From positions 1 to 64,000 of IMG/VR virus record IMGVR_UViG_3300044591_002420: DNA of 64,000 bases; one strand, 5' to 3'. This DNA is from a virus. Position 1 is the first letter of the stretch; every line of letters begins with the position of its first letter. Under the pieces are notes generated by a model that searched no databases, had not been told where the DNA came from, and saw only the letters and a list, made by a program, of their open reading frames with translations. Of this stretch, positions 27,006-34,932 are shown in pieces. The translations under genes were made by a program, and so were the position numbers.

Positions 27006-28898
27006 ATGTCATATTCTAATAGAGAACTTTCACAATTTGCCTCTTTTTTAAAGGTAAATGATACTAATCAAAAAATCGCAATAACTACAACGGCGACACC
27101 TTTTGTTGGAATTGGTTCAACTAATCCAACAGAAAAATTAGATGTTTTTGGTAATATTAAAGCGAGTGGTATTGTTAGTGCTATGGCTTTTTATGGTGAT
27201 GGTTCAACATTAAATAATGTTACTGCTGTGGTGAATGGTTATTTTGTTTCAGAGCCCGCTGGAATCTGGACCGGGAAAAGTGTAGGAATTGGTACTAGCA
27301 CATTTGATCACAGATTAAACGTAGAAGGAAATGTATTCGCTAGTAGATTCATATCATATGTTCCACAGGGAACTCCTCCTTTTCAAGTTTTTTCTAATAC
27401 ATTAGTTCCAAATTTAAATGCAGCTTTATTTCAAGGTAGAACTCCACCAGATGGTAATATTGTAGGAACGGGTGATACTCAAACTCTCTCAAATAAAACT
27501 TTAATATCTCCTATAATCTCATCTATTAGTAATGGATCTGCAACATTAACGCTTCCAACCACAGGTGGAACTTTGCTTCATAGTGGTGGTGTTGGAATTA
27601 TTACAAGTGGACTTTATCAAGAAGGAAGTATTAGTAATATTCATATTAATATTGGAGCGGCAGTTTCTTATAATAAGTTAAATTTAACAAATTCTATTAA
27701 TAATTCAGATATTAATGTTGGTGCGGCAATTAGTTATAATAAACTAAATCTTTTTAACAATATTAAATCATCTGATATTGATCCAAATAATAAAATTCAA
27801 AATAGTAAACTTCAGAATAGTACAATATCTGGTATTTCTTTAGGGAGTAATTTGCAACCTTTAACACCTGGAAATTATTTAACTGGTGATAATTATACAG
27901 GAGTTGGTATTGTTACTTTTAATGTGAATGCTAAAGTTGAAAGCATTAGTGGTTCTATTGTTGCAAGAGATCAAGATAAATCAATTTTTATTGATTCTAT
28001 TAATTTGGACACTACCGGAGTGGGTAAAGGGGATATTGGTAGCAGTGGTGGTAATGATGGAGTTTTTGCTATTTATAATACAACGAATAGTGGTAATATC
28101 GTATTATCCCTAAAAAATTCTTTGGGTATCAATAAAAATATATTTAAAACTTCTTATGATGGTGTTTTATTAGATAAAGCTTCATTCCAAATAACGACTG
28201 ATGGTAATGATTATAGCTATATTAATGCTGTTTCCGGTTTACCTTCTAATGATGTTTCAAATAAGCTCACATTTTTGATTGATAGTAAATCTCCGGGGTT
28301 TAATGGTGATATTTTTTGTAATGGTGGATCTGATGGTGTTTGGTGGATTCATAATACTTCTAGTGCGGCAGGAAGAGAAATAGGATTTCGTCTTGCTAAT
28401 GAAGCACTGACCGATTATGATATGATGTTCCAAATTTATCGCAATAGTAGCAATGGTTCAAGAAATGTTTCCTGTCCTAGAGCGGGAACGATTTTTAGTG
28501 TTAACGGAACAAAGAATTTTAAAATTGAACATCCTATTGATGAAAATAAGATATTATCACATGTTTCTATTGAGGGACCAAGAGCTGATCTTATCTATCG
28601 TGGAATCGCTAAATTGAATAAAGGACGTGTTGAAGTTAATTTGGATAATGAATATAATTTAATTCCTGGAACATGGAAAGCTTTATGTAGAAATCCTCAA
28701 GTTTGGATAACCAGTATAGATGGATGGACAGTATGTAAGGGTCATGTTATAGATGAAATGTTGGTTATACAATCTAAAAGTATTGAATGTAATGAGAATG
28801 TTAATTGGTTAATTATTGCAGAAAGACAAGATAAAGCAATGTATAACGAAGGAAATGATGAAAATGGTAGACCGATTTTGGAGGAAGATAAATCATAA
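27006..28898 (+). CDS. tail fibre protein with internal repeats (630 aa)
   Basis: The N-terminal fibre motif VGIGSTNPTEKLDVFGNIKA is repeated as VGIGTSTFDHRLNVEGNV. Around residues 215-270 there are two imprecise repeats (INIGAAVSYNKLNL and INVGAAISYNKLNL). The C-terminal 130 residues carry NFKIEHPIDENKILSHVSIE, then GPRADLIYRG. This is a divergent copy of the domain that ends the 16337 and 17124 proteins. It is a probable long-fibre component. Confidence 0.65.
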   Translation: MSYSNRELSQFASFLKVNDTNQKIAITTTATPFVGIGSTNPTEKLDVFGNIKASGIVSAMAFYGDGSTLNNVTAVVNGYFVSEPAGIWTGKSVGIGTSTFDHRLNVEGNVFASRFISYVPQGTPPFQVFSNTLVPNLNAALFQGRTPPDGNIVGTGDTQTLSNKTLISPIISSISNGSATLTLPTTGGTLLHSGGVGIITSGLYQEGSISNIHINIGAAVSYNKLNLTNSINNSDINVGAAISYNKLNLFNNIKSSDIDPNNKIQNSKLQNSTISGISLGSNLQPLTPGNYLTGDNYTGVGIVTFNVNAKVESISGSIVARDQDKSIFIDSINLDTTGVGKGDIGSSGGNDGVFAIYNTTNSGNIVLSLKNSLGINKNIFKTSYDGVLLDKASFQITTDGNDYSYINAVSGLPSNDVSNKLTFLIDSKSPGFNGDIFCNGGSDGVWWIHNTSSAAGREIGFRLANEALTDYDMMFQIYRNSSNGSRNVSCPRAGTIFSVNGTKNFKIEHPIDENKILSHVSIEGPRADLIYRGIAKLNKGRVEVNLDNEYNLIPGTWKALCRNPQVWITSIDGWTVCKGHVIDEMLVIQSKSIECNENVNWLIIAERQDKAMYNEGNDENGRPILEEDKS

Positions 28899-28944
28899 TA
28901 CCACATGTACTTCCATTTGTCAAGGTCTTGTATGACGATCAACA

Positions 28945-28990
28945 AAGTGGCATAATACCCATTGACATTTTAAGGAATCTGCTGTAGGAT
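28945..28990 (+). promoter_or_regulatory. two-part promoter with a canonical -35
   Basis: AAGTGGCAT starts at 28945 and TAGGAT lies at 28985-28990, distance 40. This copy also has TTGACA at 28962-28967, 17 bases before TAGGAT. That fixes the register of the family as a sigma70-type promoter with an upstream box. It opens the accessory region. Confidence 0.65.
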
Positions 28991-29038
28991 CAGCCTTGTC
29001 ACCGATGATGAACATCTTGTATTTACTAATTACTACTA

Positions 29039-29245
29039 ATGAATAAGATACTAACAATCACTAATGGTACTGAATCAATTGATATTGAGTGTACTACTAA
29101 AATCAGAACAAGAGTCAGTGAAGAATGTTTTATTGCAATGAAGAATACAACATCTATTAATGTTAATAATATTATTCTACATGTACTTTTAGATGAAGCT
29201 CAAATTATTATGGAAGATCGTAACAAATGGACATTATGCAATTAA
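29039..29245 (+). CDS. hypothetical protein (68 aa)
   Basis: First gene after the promoter at 28945. It reads MNKILTITNGTESIDIECTT, then VNNIILHVLLDEAQIIMEDR. The small beta-alpha pattern is not recognised. Its end overlaps the next gene by 19 bases. Confidence 0.55.
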   Translation: MNKILTITNGTESIDIECTTKIRTRVSEECFIAMKNTTSINVNNIILHVLLDEAQIIMEDRNKWTLCN

Positions 29246-29466
29246 TTCAAGATTGGTATAACACTCTTCAAGGTATTCAGAGTAATTATCAATTCTTTCT
29301 TGATATTAATTCTGGATGGTTAGAAATGGAATTCAAACATCTTTATGGTGATAATCCTACAGAAAAAGATTATTGGAATTGGATGGTGAGAAATGCTGAA
29401 ACAGTTTATGTGTCTAATGATTTTTATGAACTACTTCTAAATGAGAACAATAATAGCCGGAAGTAG
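29227..29466 (+). CDS. hypothetical protein (79 aa)
   Basis: Acidic and aromatic-rich (LIQDWYNTLQGIQSNYQFFL, WNWMVRNAETV). No family is recognised. It overlaps both neighbours, as is usual in this phage's co-transcribed small genes. Confidence 0.55.
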   Translation: MDIMQLIQDWYNTLQGIQSNYQFFLDINSGWLEMEFKHLYGDNPTEKDYWNWMVRNAETVYVSNDFYELLLNENNNSRK

Positions 29467-29794
29467 AACCGCTACAGATATTAAAGATCTTATTGACGCA
29501 GTAGCTAAATGTGGATGGAGAATAACAACAGTTATTTCCGGTAAAGCTAGAGGAGCCGATCATTTGGGTGAATTATGGGCGAAATATCATAATATTCCGA
29601 TAGATGAATATCCTGCTGATTGGAAAAAGTATGGTAGATCTGCTGGACCAAGACGCAATATTGAAATGGCTGAAAATGCGGATGCTCTTATTGCTCTTTG
29701 GAATGGAGAAAGCAGAGGAACCAAACATATGATAGAAACAGCAAGACAGAAGAATCTAAAAGTTTATGTTCATATTATAGAGTGTGTCGGTTAA
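29441..29794 (+). CDS. SLOG-domain (DUF2493, YpsA-like) protein
   Basis: This 117-residue Rossmann-like SLOG protein starts MRTIIAGSRTATD. It has SGKARGADHLGELWA, then PADWKKYGRSAGPRRN and MAENADALIALWNGESRGTK. These are the conserved nucleotide-binding loops of the DUF2493 group. SLOG proteins bind or process nucleotides or NAD-derived ligands. Phage copies have no settled role. Ligand sequestration or NAD-related counter-defence is an inference. A strong terminator follows. Confidence 0.85.
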   Translation: MRTIIAGSRTATDIKDLIDAVAKCGWRITTVISGKARGADHLGELWAKYHNIPIDEYPADWKKYGRSAGPRRNIEMAENADALIALWNGESRGTKHMIETARQKNLKVYVHIIECVG

Positions 29795-29814
29795 GAGACT
29801 GTCACACTCTTTTT
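29779..29814 (+). terminator. intrinsic terminator after the SLOG gene
   Basis: AGAGTGTG (29779-29786) pairs with CACACTCT (29803-29810), followed by TTTT. The left arm is in the last codons of the gene. The loop contains the ACTGTCACA box of the next promoter, so terminator and promoter overlap. Confidence 0.7.
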
Positions 29815-29840
29815 ACGTCTAGCTGAGCTTCTGTTATTAT
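29797..29840 (+). promoter_or_regulatory. two-part promoter (GACTGTCAC / TGTTATTAT)
   Basis: The upstream box starts at 29797 and TATTAT lies at 29835-29840, distance 38. The in-frame ATG at 29840 would overlap the -10, so the LRV gene is taken to start at 29873. Confidence 0.5.
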
Positions 29841-29872
29841 TGTTTCGTTGGTCATCCAATGACGTTGGATTT

Positions 29873-30280
29873 ATGAGCAAAAACAAATTTAGGACATCAA
29901 AAAGCCGCCGCACTTCACCAAAAGTCCTAGAGCAACTAGCGACTGATGAGAATCCTGATGTTCGTTGTAGAGTAGCAAGAACTTCAAACACTCCACCAAA
30001 AACTCTAGAACAACTAGCAACCGATGAATATTATTTGGTTCGTTGGAACGTAGCAAATAATCCAAACACACCACCAAAAGCCCTAGAACTTCTAGCGACC
30101 GATAAGGAATGGTTGGTTCGTTGTCGTGTAGCAATAAATCCAAACACTCCACCAGAAATTCTTGAACAACTAGCTACCGATGAGAGTCCTTCCGTTCGCT
30201 GTAATGTAGCAGAAAACCCAAACACACCACACTACATCAAGAAGTTCATTACCATTCAAGAACAACTCCAAAAACTATGA
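29873..30280 (+). CDS. LRV repeat protein (135 aa)
   Basis: It starts MSKNKFRTSKSRRTSPKVL with a basic N-terminus, has four to five units, then the variant cap YIKKFITIQEQLQKL. A 72-base block of this gene (30008-30079) is identical to one in the unfinished LRV gene at the window end (63788-63859). The ATG of the helicase gene overlaps its stop. Confidence 0.75.
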   Translation: MSKNKFRTSKSRRTSPKVLEQLATDENPDVRCRVARTSNTPPKTLEQLATDEYYLVRWNVANNPNTPPKALELLATDKEWLVRCRVAINPNTPPEILEQLATDESPSVRCNVAENPNTPHYIKKFITIQEQLQKL

Positions 30281-31554
30281 AACTCTTGACTGACTTTCAA
30301 CCGAGGCAATCTCAGAAAGAGGTTGTTGATATTATGAGTGAGCATAACAAACTCAGAATTATCGCACCCACTTCTGCTGGCAAGAGCTTTATGATCTTCT
30401 TGGATATCTTCAATAAGATGCAAACACAAGAAGATTCCCTTTTTGTTATTGTTTCATCCAGAATTCTTTTACTACAACAACTTTCTTCTGAGTATTCTAA
30501 ACTTATCGGTAATACTCACATTGTTCATATGCATTCTGGGGATAGTAATAATCGTAAGATCACTGATTATCTGGAGTTCGCTTATTGGTGTGAGAAAGTG
30601 AAAGGACCAAAGGTTGTCTTTGTCACTTATCACTCACTAAAGAAGATTGTTAAATCCGAAGTAGAAATTGATGCGATTTATCTTGATGAGTGTCATAATG
30701 GTGCAAAGAAACACTTTTTTGAATATGTTAAAGGTGCTGAAGCTATCTCCAAATCTCTCTATAGTTTCACTGCAACTCCTCGTTATCATGAGGATCACAA
30801 AAAGAATGGTAATAACAATGTAGAAGTTTATGGTAGCAAAGTTTATAATATTAATGCGGTAGAACTCATTAAAAATGGTTCAATTCTTCCACCTAAGATT
30901 TCACCTATCCATATTCCAGACATACGAGATAGAAAAAAGGATGTCCACGAAAGAGATTATTATACGTTGATGGATTGTATTCTCAATGAAGATAATACAG
31001 ATAGAGTTCTCATTACATGTCCTTCAACAAGATCTTTGATGGATCTTCTATGTTTGACTGATTTTATGCAAGATCTTAACGATAATGGATATGACCTATT
31101 CCATATCACATCAAAGTATGGTGCATTTCACAATAAAACAAAACTTAAGAGAACTGAGTTTCTTAAAAGAATTGAGGATTATGGTAAAGAAGATAAGAAA
31201 TTTGTGATTCTTCACTATAGTATTCTAACAGAAGGGTGGAGCAATAATTCCATTCAATCTTCTATTTTTATGCGACCTCAGAGTATGGGTGCAACGGTAC
31301 AGAATGTTGGTCGTACTTTACGATTGGGTCATACAGATATTGAGAGAATCAATAATGGCGAATTGATTCCTGGAGATTATGACAATTATGAGAAACCATA
31401 TGGTAATGTTATTGTTCCTGTTTATGAGAACACTGGTTCAAATATTCAAGAACAAGTAGAGTATGTTATTGATGAAGTGTTTGAGAGAGGTAATTATGTG
31501 TTTGATGTTATTACATCACCAAAAGAAAAAGATAAAGATAAAGAGGTGGCATGA
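30277..31554 (+). CDS. superfamily 2 DEAD/DEAH-type helicase
   Basis: This 425-residue helicase has motif I IAPTSAGKS (about 30-38), motif II LDECHNG (about 130), motif III FTATPRY, and motif VI in QNVGRTLRLGH (about 340). The DECH variant, the size and the TAEGWSN-like ILTEGWSNNSI segment resemble the UvsW/ResIII-type phage helicases used in recombination and fork rescue. It is sandwiched between LRV genes with ATGA overlaps on both sides, so all four are co-translated. Confidence 0.88.
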   Translation: MKLLTDFQPRQSQKEVVDIMSEHNKLRIIAPTSAGKSFMIFLDIFNKMQTQEDSLFVIVSSRILLLQQLSSEYSKLIGNTHIVHMHSGDSNNRKITDYLEFAYWCEKVKGPKVVFVTYHSLKKIVKSEVEIDAIYLDECHNGAKKHFFEYVKGAEAISKSLYSFTATPRYHEDHKKNGNNNVEVYGSKVYNINAVELIKNGSILPPKISPIHIPDIRDRKKDVHERDYYTLMDCILNEDNTDRVLITCPSTRSLMDLLCLTDFMQDLNDNGYDLFHITSKYGAFHNKTKLKRTEFLKRIEDYGKEDKKFVILHYSILTEGWSNNSIQSSIFMRPQSMGATVQNVGRTLRLGHTDIERINNGELIPGDYDNYEKPYGNVIVPVYENTGSNIQEQVEYVIDEVFERGNYVFDVITSPKEKDKDKEVA

Positions 31555-32054
31555 TGGTAGAATCTAGAAATATTTTTGATCGTTATAATGTAGCAAATAA
31601 CCCAAACACTCCACCAGAAATCCTAGAGCAACTAGCGACCGATAATGCGTCTTGGGTTCGTATTGGTGTAGCGAGAAATCCAAACACACCACCAAAAGCC
31701 CTAGAAATTCTAGCAAATGATGTGGATTATTGGATTCGTTGTGGGGTAGCACAAAATCCAAACACACCACCAAAAGTCTTAGAACAACTAGCGACCGATG
31801 AGGATTCTGGTGTTCGTGAATGTGTAGCACTAAATCCAAACACAACACAAAAAGTTCTAGAACAACTAGCTACCGATGAGTATATTAGTGTTCGTTATTG
31901 TGTAGCAAGAAATCCAAACACACCACCAAAAGTCTTAGAACAACTAGCTACCGATAAGGATTCTCTGGTTCGTCGTGGTGTTGTACAAAATTCAAACACG
32001 CCACACTTCATCAAGAAGTATCTCAAAATTCAAGAACATCTAAAAACATTATGA
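31551..32054 (+). CDS. LRV repeat protein (167 aa)
   Basis: The N-terminus (MMVESRNIFDRYNVA) enters directly at the end of a repeat unit, then five full units and the cap HFIKKYLKIQEHLKTL. It shares the block encoding ALEILANDVDYW with the LRV gene at 37424. It ends in ATGA joined to the next LRV gene, the same junction as at 19197. Confidence 0.75.
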   Translation: MMVESRNIFDRYNVANNPNTPPEILEQLATDNASWVRIGVARNPNTPPKALEILANDVDYWIRCGVAQNPNTPPKVLEQLATDEDSGVRECVALNPNTTQKVLEQLATDEYISVRYCVARNPNTPPKVLEQLATDKDSLVRRGVVQNSNTPHFIKKYLKIQEHLKTL

Positions 32055-32455
32055 ACAAACTTGAACAAGCTAGAGATCCAAACACATCACCCGAAATCCT
32101 AGAACAACTAGCGACCGATGAAGATTCTATTGTTCGTTGTCGGGTAGCAAGACATCCTAACACTCTACCAACAACATTAGAACTTTTAGCTACTGATAAT
32201 GATTATTGGGTTCTTTGGGATGTAACAGAACATCCAAACACTCCACCAAAAGTTTTAGAACAACTAGCGACCGATTATCGATATTGGGTTCGTTGGAACG
32301 TAGCAGAACATCCAAACACTCCACCAAAAGCCCTAGAAATTCTAGCTACCGATGAGTATATTAGTGTTCGTCTTGAAGTGGCAAGAAATCCAAGCACACC
32401 ACACTACATCAAGAAGTTCATTACCATTCAAGAACAGCTTAGGTCACTTCCATAA
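32051..32455 (+). CDS. LRV repeat protein (134 aa)
   Basis: A near copy of the first part of the 19197 gene (MNKLEQARDPNTSPEILEQL, then HPNTLPTTLELLATDNDYW). It has four to five units and the FITIQEQL-type cap. It is one of the pairs showing that two-gene LRV cassettes have been duplicated. Confidence 0.75.
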   Translation: MNKLEQARDPNTSPEILEQLATDEDSIVRCRVARHPNTLPTTLELLATDNDYWVLWDVTEHPNTPPKVLEQLATDYRYWVRWNVAEHPNTPPKALEILATDEYISVRLEVARNPSTPHYIKKFITIQEQLRSLP

Positions 32456-32499
32456 CTGTCACAATAACCACGGATAACACCATAGAAATCTGCTATAGT
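32454..32499 (+). promoter_or_regulatory. two-part promoter (AACTGTCAC / TGCTATAGT)
   Basis: AACTGTCAC is at 32454-32462 and TATAGT at 32494-32499, distance 40. It starts at the stop of an LRV gene and precedes the metallophosphatase gene. Confidence 0.65.
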
Positions 32500-32521
32500 T
32501 TGTGATAATTACAAATTTCTC

Positions 32522-33265
32522 ATGTCCAACTATGTTTTTATTGGAGACGTACATTCACAATACTCTAATTTTTCTGCTGCTATTCGGTGGGTCCAGGAGA
32601 ATGTAGAGGATTATCACATCATTCAAGGTGGTGATCTTTTTGATTCACGTACACAAGAATCCGATTCATTGGGTGTCTATAATCTAGTTCGCTCTCTTGG
32701 AGATAAAATCACGGTTCTTCATTCCAATCATCATCTTAAACTCTATAAGTATCTCACCCAAGATAATAACAAAATGCAAAATATTGAGTCGCTTATGAGA
32801 ACGGTGAATGATTTTGGATTTGATACTAACGAAGAACTTAGAGATGAAGTTATAGCATGGCTGTCATCTCTTTCGTATGGAGTTGCAATTAAGGATAATG
32901 ATGGTCTTGAGTATAGAGCGTGTCATGCTTATTGGTTCTCACGTCTTTATGTACCACATGATTATGAAGGAATCTATAAGATCTTTGATGTATCTTCTAA
33001 GGCAAAGGGTCAGATGCTTTATGGTATCTCTCGTCGTGGAGTAGATGGTAATTCTGAACGAATTTTATGGTGGAATTCAACTGAACATAGGCAACACGAA
33101 ACTTTCGTAAGAGTTGCTTTCCATTATCATACTGTTTCAATTGATCTTCAAAATCGTTATCTGATTCTGGATGGATCTTGTGGAGATGATAATGGAACTT
33201 TAATTGCTTATGATGTGAACAATAAGCAATGTGTAGGTTTTCAAAGTGGCACAAGACTTTTCTAA
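32522..33265 (+). CDS. calcineurin-like metallophosphoesterase
   Basis: This 247-residue protein carries the metal ligands of the family in order: GDVHSQ (8-13), GGDLFDSR (36-43), the GNH(E/D) position as HSNHH (68-72), and a later FHYHTVSID with the paired His. Its substrates could be phosphoproteins, nucleotides or RNA ends. The HSNHH form (Ser for Gly) is slightly unusual. Confidence 0.85.
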   Translation: MSNYVFIGDVHSQYSNFSAAIRWVQENVEDYHIIQGGDLFDSRTQESDSLGVYNLVRSLGDKITVLHSNHHLKLYKYLTQDNNKMQNIESLMRTVNDFGFDTNEELRDEVIAWLSSLSYGVAIKDNDGLEYRACHAYWFSRLYVPHDYEGIYKIFDVSSKAKGQMLYGISRRGVDGNSERILWWNSTEHRQHETFVRVAFHYHTVSIDLQNRYLILDGSCGDDNGTLIAYDVNNKQCVGFQSGTRLF

Positions 33266-33288
33266 ACACTTTCTAAACATGTTATGGT
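33244..33288 (+). promoter_or_regulatory. two-part promoter (AAGTGGCAC / TGTTATGGT)
   Basis: AAGTGGCAC starts at 33244, inside the end of the phosphatase gene. TATGGT lies at 33283-33288, distance 39. It precedes a run of small genes from 33310. Confidence 0.5.
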
Positions 33289-33309
33289 ACTTGAAAATTG
33301 GAGAACTCA

Positions 33310-33462
33310 ATGGCTCTTGACGCATTTTTGACTCAACTTCTTCTTGATTTGGAAGATCTTGAGAATGACATCAAATATGATCTTCCGGGTGAAAGCGTTC
33401 CTGCATCTAAGCTCAGAGACATTATTGAAAACGTGGAAGATTATCAAGAAAATGAGGTATAA
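33310..33462 (+). CDS. small acidic protein (50 aa)
   Basis: ATG at 33310 sits behind GGAGAACTCA, a good ribosome site. The product MALDAFLTQLLLDLEDLEND.. is an acidic helix. The long antisense and +1 frames here are shadows. No family is recognised. Confidence 0.55.
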   Translation: MALDAFLTQLLLDLEDLENDIKYDLPGESVPASKLRDIIENVEDYQENEV

Positions 33463-33604
33463 AGTTATCTTTCTTAAACCCAAAAAGAAGAGAGGCTTCT
33501 TTTCTATACAAGAAGCCACATTCTTTGATATTGAATCTGCATTCTTCTATCAAACAAAGATGGAACAGCTAGGTTCAAAAGATTTCAAAATCATTCCAAT
33601 TTGA
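33452..33604 (+). CDS. small basic protein (50 aa), cyanophage-type
   Basis: The start is ATG 33452, overlapping the upstream gene. The longer frame from 33344 would cover that gene. It reads MRYKVIFLKPKKKRGFFSIQ, then EATFFDIESAFFYQTKME and KDFKIIPI. I associate this YK..F..EDA-type pattern with short conserved cyanophage proteins. Function is unknown. Confidence 0.6.
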   Translation: MRYKVIFLKPKKKRGFFSIQEATFFDIESAFFYQTKMEQLGSKDFKIIPI

Positions 33605-33617
33605 TGAGGCTTTAACA

Positions 33618-33779
33618 ATGACTCAAACTCTAATCCGAACCGAAATGCCCCGAATTGTTGATGTTGAGCCTTATTTTGATAATAATTTTTGGTGGGCTCA
33701 GATTAGATACAGTGATGGTGGCGAGGATGTTCATGGACCTTTTGATTCTAAAGAAAAGGCTGAAGGAGTTATCTTTTGA
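33618..33779 (+). CDS. small hypothetical protein (53 aa)
   Basis: ATG 33618 follows GAGGCTTTAACA. The product MTQTLIRTEMPRIVDVEPYF.. ends KAEGVIF. It has a single-domain beta pattern with FWWAQIRYSDGGED. A start downstream in another frame (33733) overlaps it. Confidence 0.55.
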   Translation: MTQTLIRTEMPRIVDVEPYFDNNFWWAQIRYSDGGEDVHGPFDSKEKAEGVIF

Positions 33780-33927
33780 TGACTTTGAAAGCTCATTATA
33801 TCAGATCTCCGACGAGCAAGGATTTCTTTCTCCCGATCAGATGTTGATCATGGGAGTTAAAGTTCATGTTCATTTATTCGTTTCTGATTTTTTAGATCTA
33901 TTCATTTACTCAAGACTCAAACTATGA
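33733..33927 (+). CDS. small hypothetical protein, start uncertain (64 aa)
   Basis: MDLLILKKRLKELSFDDFES.. is a plausible product from ATG 33733, which overlaps the previous gene by 46 bases. The segment after 33779 has coding character (DEQGFLSPDQMLIMGVKV). Translation from a later ATG is possible. The stop overlaps the next ATG. Confidence 0.4.
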   Translation: MDLLILKKRLKELSFDDFESSLYQISDEQGFLSPDQMLIMGVKVHVHLFVSDFLDLFIYSRLKL

Positions 33928-34058
33928 AACTCAAACCGCTTTATCCCGAACCGAAAACCGAAGAGTCATCCTCAGAAGAACGAATTATGGATTTGCTTTT
34001 AGAAGACGATGACGAACAGGAATATCCTGAATATGATGACGTTCCACCCGCAATCTGA
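33924..34058 (+). CDS. small acidic protein (44 aa)
   Basis: ATGA overlap with the upstream frame. The product begins MKLKPLYPEPKTEESSSEER and ends DVPPAI. It is very acidic and probably disordered. No family is recognised. Confidence 0.5.
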   Translation: MKLKPLYPEPKTEESSSEERIMDLLLEDDDEQEYPEYDDVPPAI

Positions 34059-34061
34059 ATC

Positions 34062-34331
34062 ATGTCTGACATTCTTGAAATCATTCGTGTTGAAATTGAT
34101 TATCAACCAAAGACCTCTACTCTATGGATGAGAGTTCAGGCGCTTGTTGATAACATGGTTCTGGTTCATCATCAGACTCTATATGATCCAGAAGAATATG
34201 AACCCGCTGTATGTGTAACGGAACTGACTCTTGATGATAGTCATCCAGATGTAACTCTTAATGATGATGAAATAACAGTGATTTTGGAGGAATCTGGATG
34301 TACCTGGACCCTTTACGAAGGTGACACTTGA
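34062..34331 (+). CDS. hypothetical protein (89 aa)
   Basis: Three bases after the previous stop. It reads MSDILEIIRVEIDYQPKTS, WMRVQALVDNMVLVHHQTLY, CVTELTLDDSHPDVTL. The beta-rich acidic domain is not recognised. It is followed at once by a two-part promoter. Confidence 0.6.
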   Translation: MSDILEIIRVEIDYQPKTSTLWMRVQALVDNMVLVHHQTLYDPEEYEPAVCVTELTLDDSHPDVTLNDDEITVILEESGCTWTLYEGDT

Positions 34332-34333
34332 AG

Positions 34334-34378
34334 AACTGCCACATAACCACTTGAAATTTGGAGAAAACGTGCTATGGT
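34334..34378 (+). promoter_or_regulatory. two-part promoter (AACTGCCAC / TGCTATGGT)
   Basis: AACTGCCAC is at 34334-34342 and TATGGT at 34373-34378, distance 39. A -35-like TTGAAA lies at 34351-34356. Confidence 0.65.
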
Positions 34379-34781
34379 CAATTTGTCGGGCGATCTATTA
34401 GATGAGGATAGTTTTCCTGAATTTCATCAGGAATTGCTAGACTCCGACACACTTAAAATTTTGGAAAATTACGAAATGGAATCTGTTATGAATTCTGTAG
34501 AAACACAACCCACTATGGGTCAACTGAATGTTGGTCCTAACAATACTTTTGAAGCCACTTTCGCTGAAGCAGGAAGTAGTGCTATTTCTTTTATGTCATA
34601 TATGAATGAACAACTTACGGTGAGATTCCGCAACTCCACACGAGAATATCAATATCTGGTTTCAGACTCAGCTCTGACTGAAATTATGGCTGAAGTTCGG
34701 GCCACTCTTGTTGATGCTGAAGGATCCGTTGGTACTCTTATTCAACGTATGACTCGTCAAAATATCATTCAACTTGTTTGA
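34374..34781 (+). CDS. KTSC-domain protein
   Basis: The C-terminal part reads SSAISFMSYMNEQLTVRFRN, then STREYQYLVSDSALTEIM. This is the KTSC pattern, a small domain named for a motif in phage and bacterial lysine-tRNA-synthetase-associated proteins, of unknown function. The first ATG (34374) falls inside the -10 hexamer of the promoter at 34334-34378. If that promoter is real, translation starts later, for example at ATG 34476. Confidence 0.65.
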   Translation: MVNLSGDLLDEDSFPEFHQELLDSDTLKILENYEMESVMNSVETQPTMGQLNVGPNNTFEATFAEAGSSAISFMSYMNEQLTVRFRNSTREYQYLVSDSALTEIMAEVRATLVDAEGSVGTLIQRMTRQNIIQLV

Positions 34782-34788
34782 GGAACTT

Positions 34789-34932
34789 ATGTATCATAAA
34801 AAAATTGAAACACAGAAAGAAGCACTAGATTTTATCAGAAAGGGTGAAGTGGTAGATCTTCTTGATCGTCTTGATCGTCTTGTTGAGATGATTGGTGAAA
34901 AAGGAAGTGAAGAGTCCGAAGGAGAGACTTGA
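34789..34932 (+). CDS. small coiled protein (47 aa)
   Basis: ATG 34789 follows GAGGAACTT. MYHKKIETQKEALDFIRKGE.. is followed by DLLDRLDRLVEMI, a short amphipathic helix with a DLLDR/LDRL repeat, and an acidic tail. No family is recognised. The stop overlaps the next ATG. Confidence 0.5.
   Translation: MYHKKIETQKEALDFIRKGEVVDLLDRLDRLVEMIGEKGSEESEGET

Noticed and set aside
29797-29806. AACTGTCAC as a -35 element
   Set aside because: It lies 38-40 bases from the -10, not 16-18. In the 28945 copy a separate TTGACA occupies the -35.
33344-33451. N-terminal extension of the 33452 gene
   Set aside because: It overlaps a better-supported gene (33310-33462) with a clear ribosome site.
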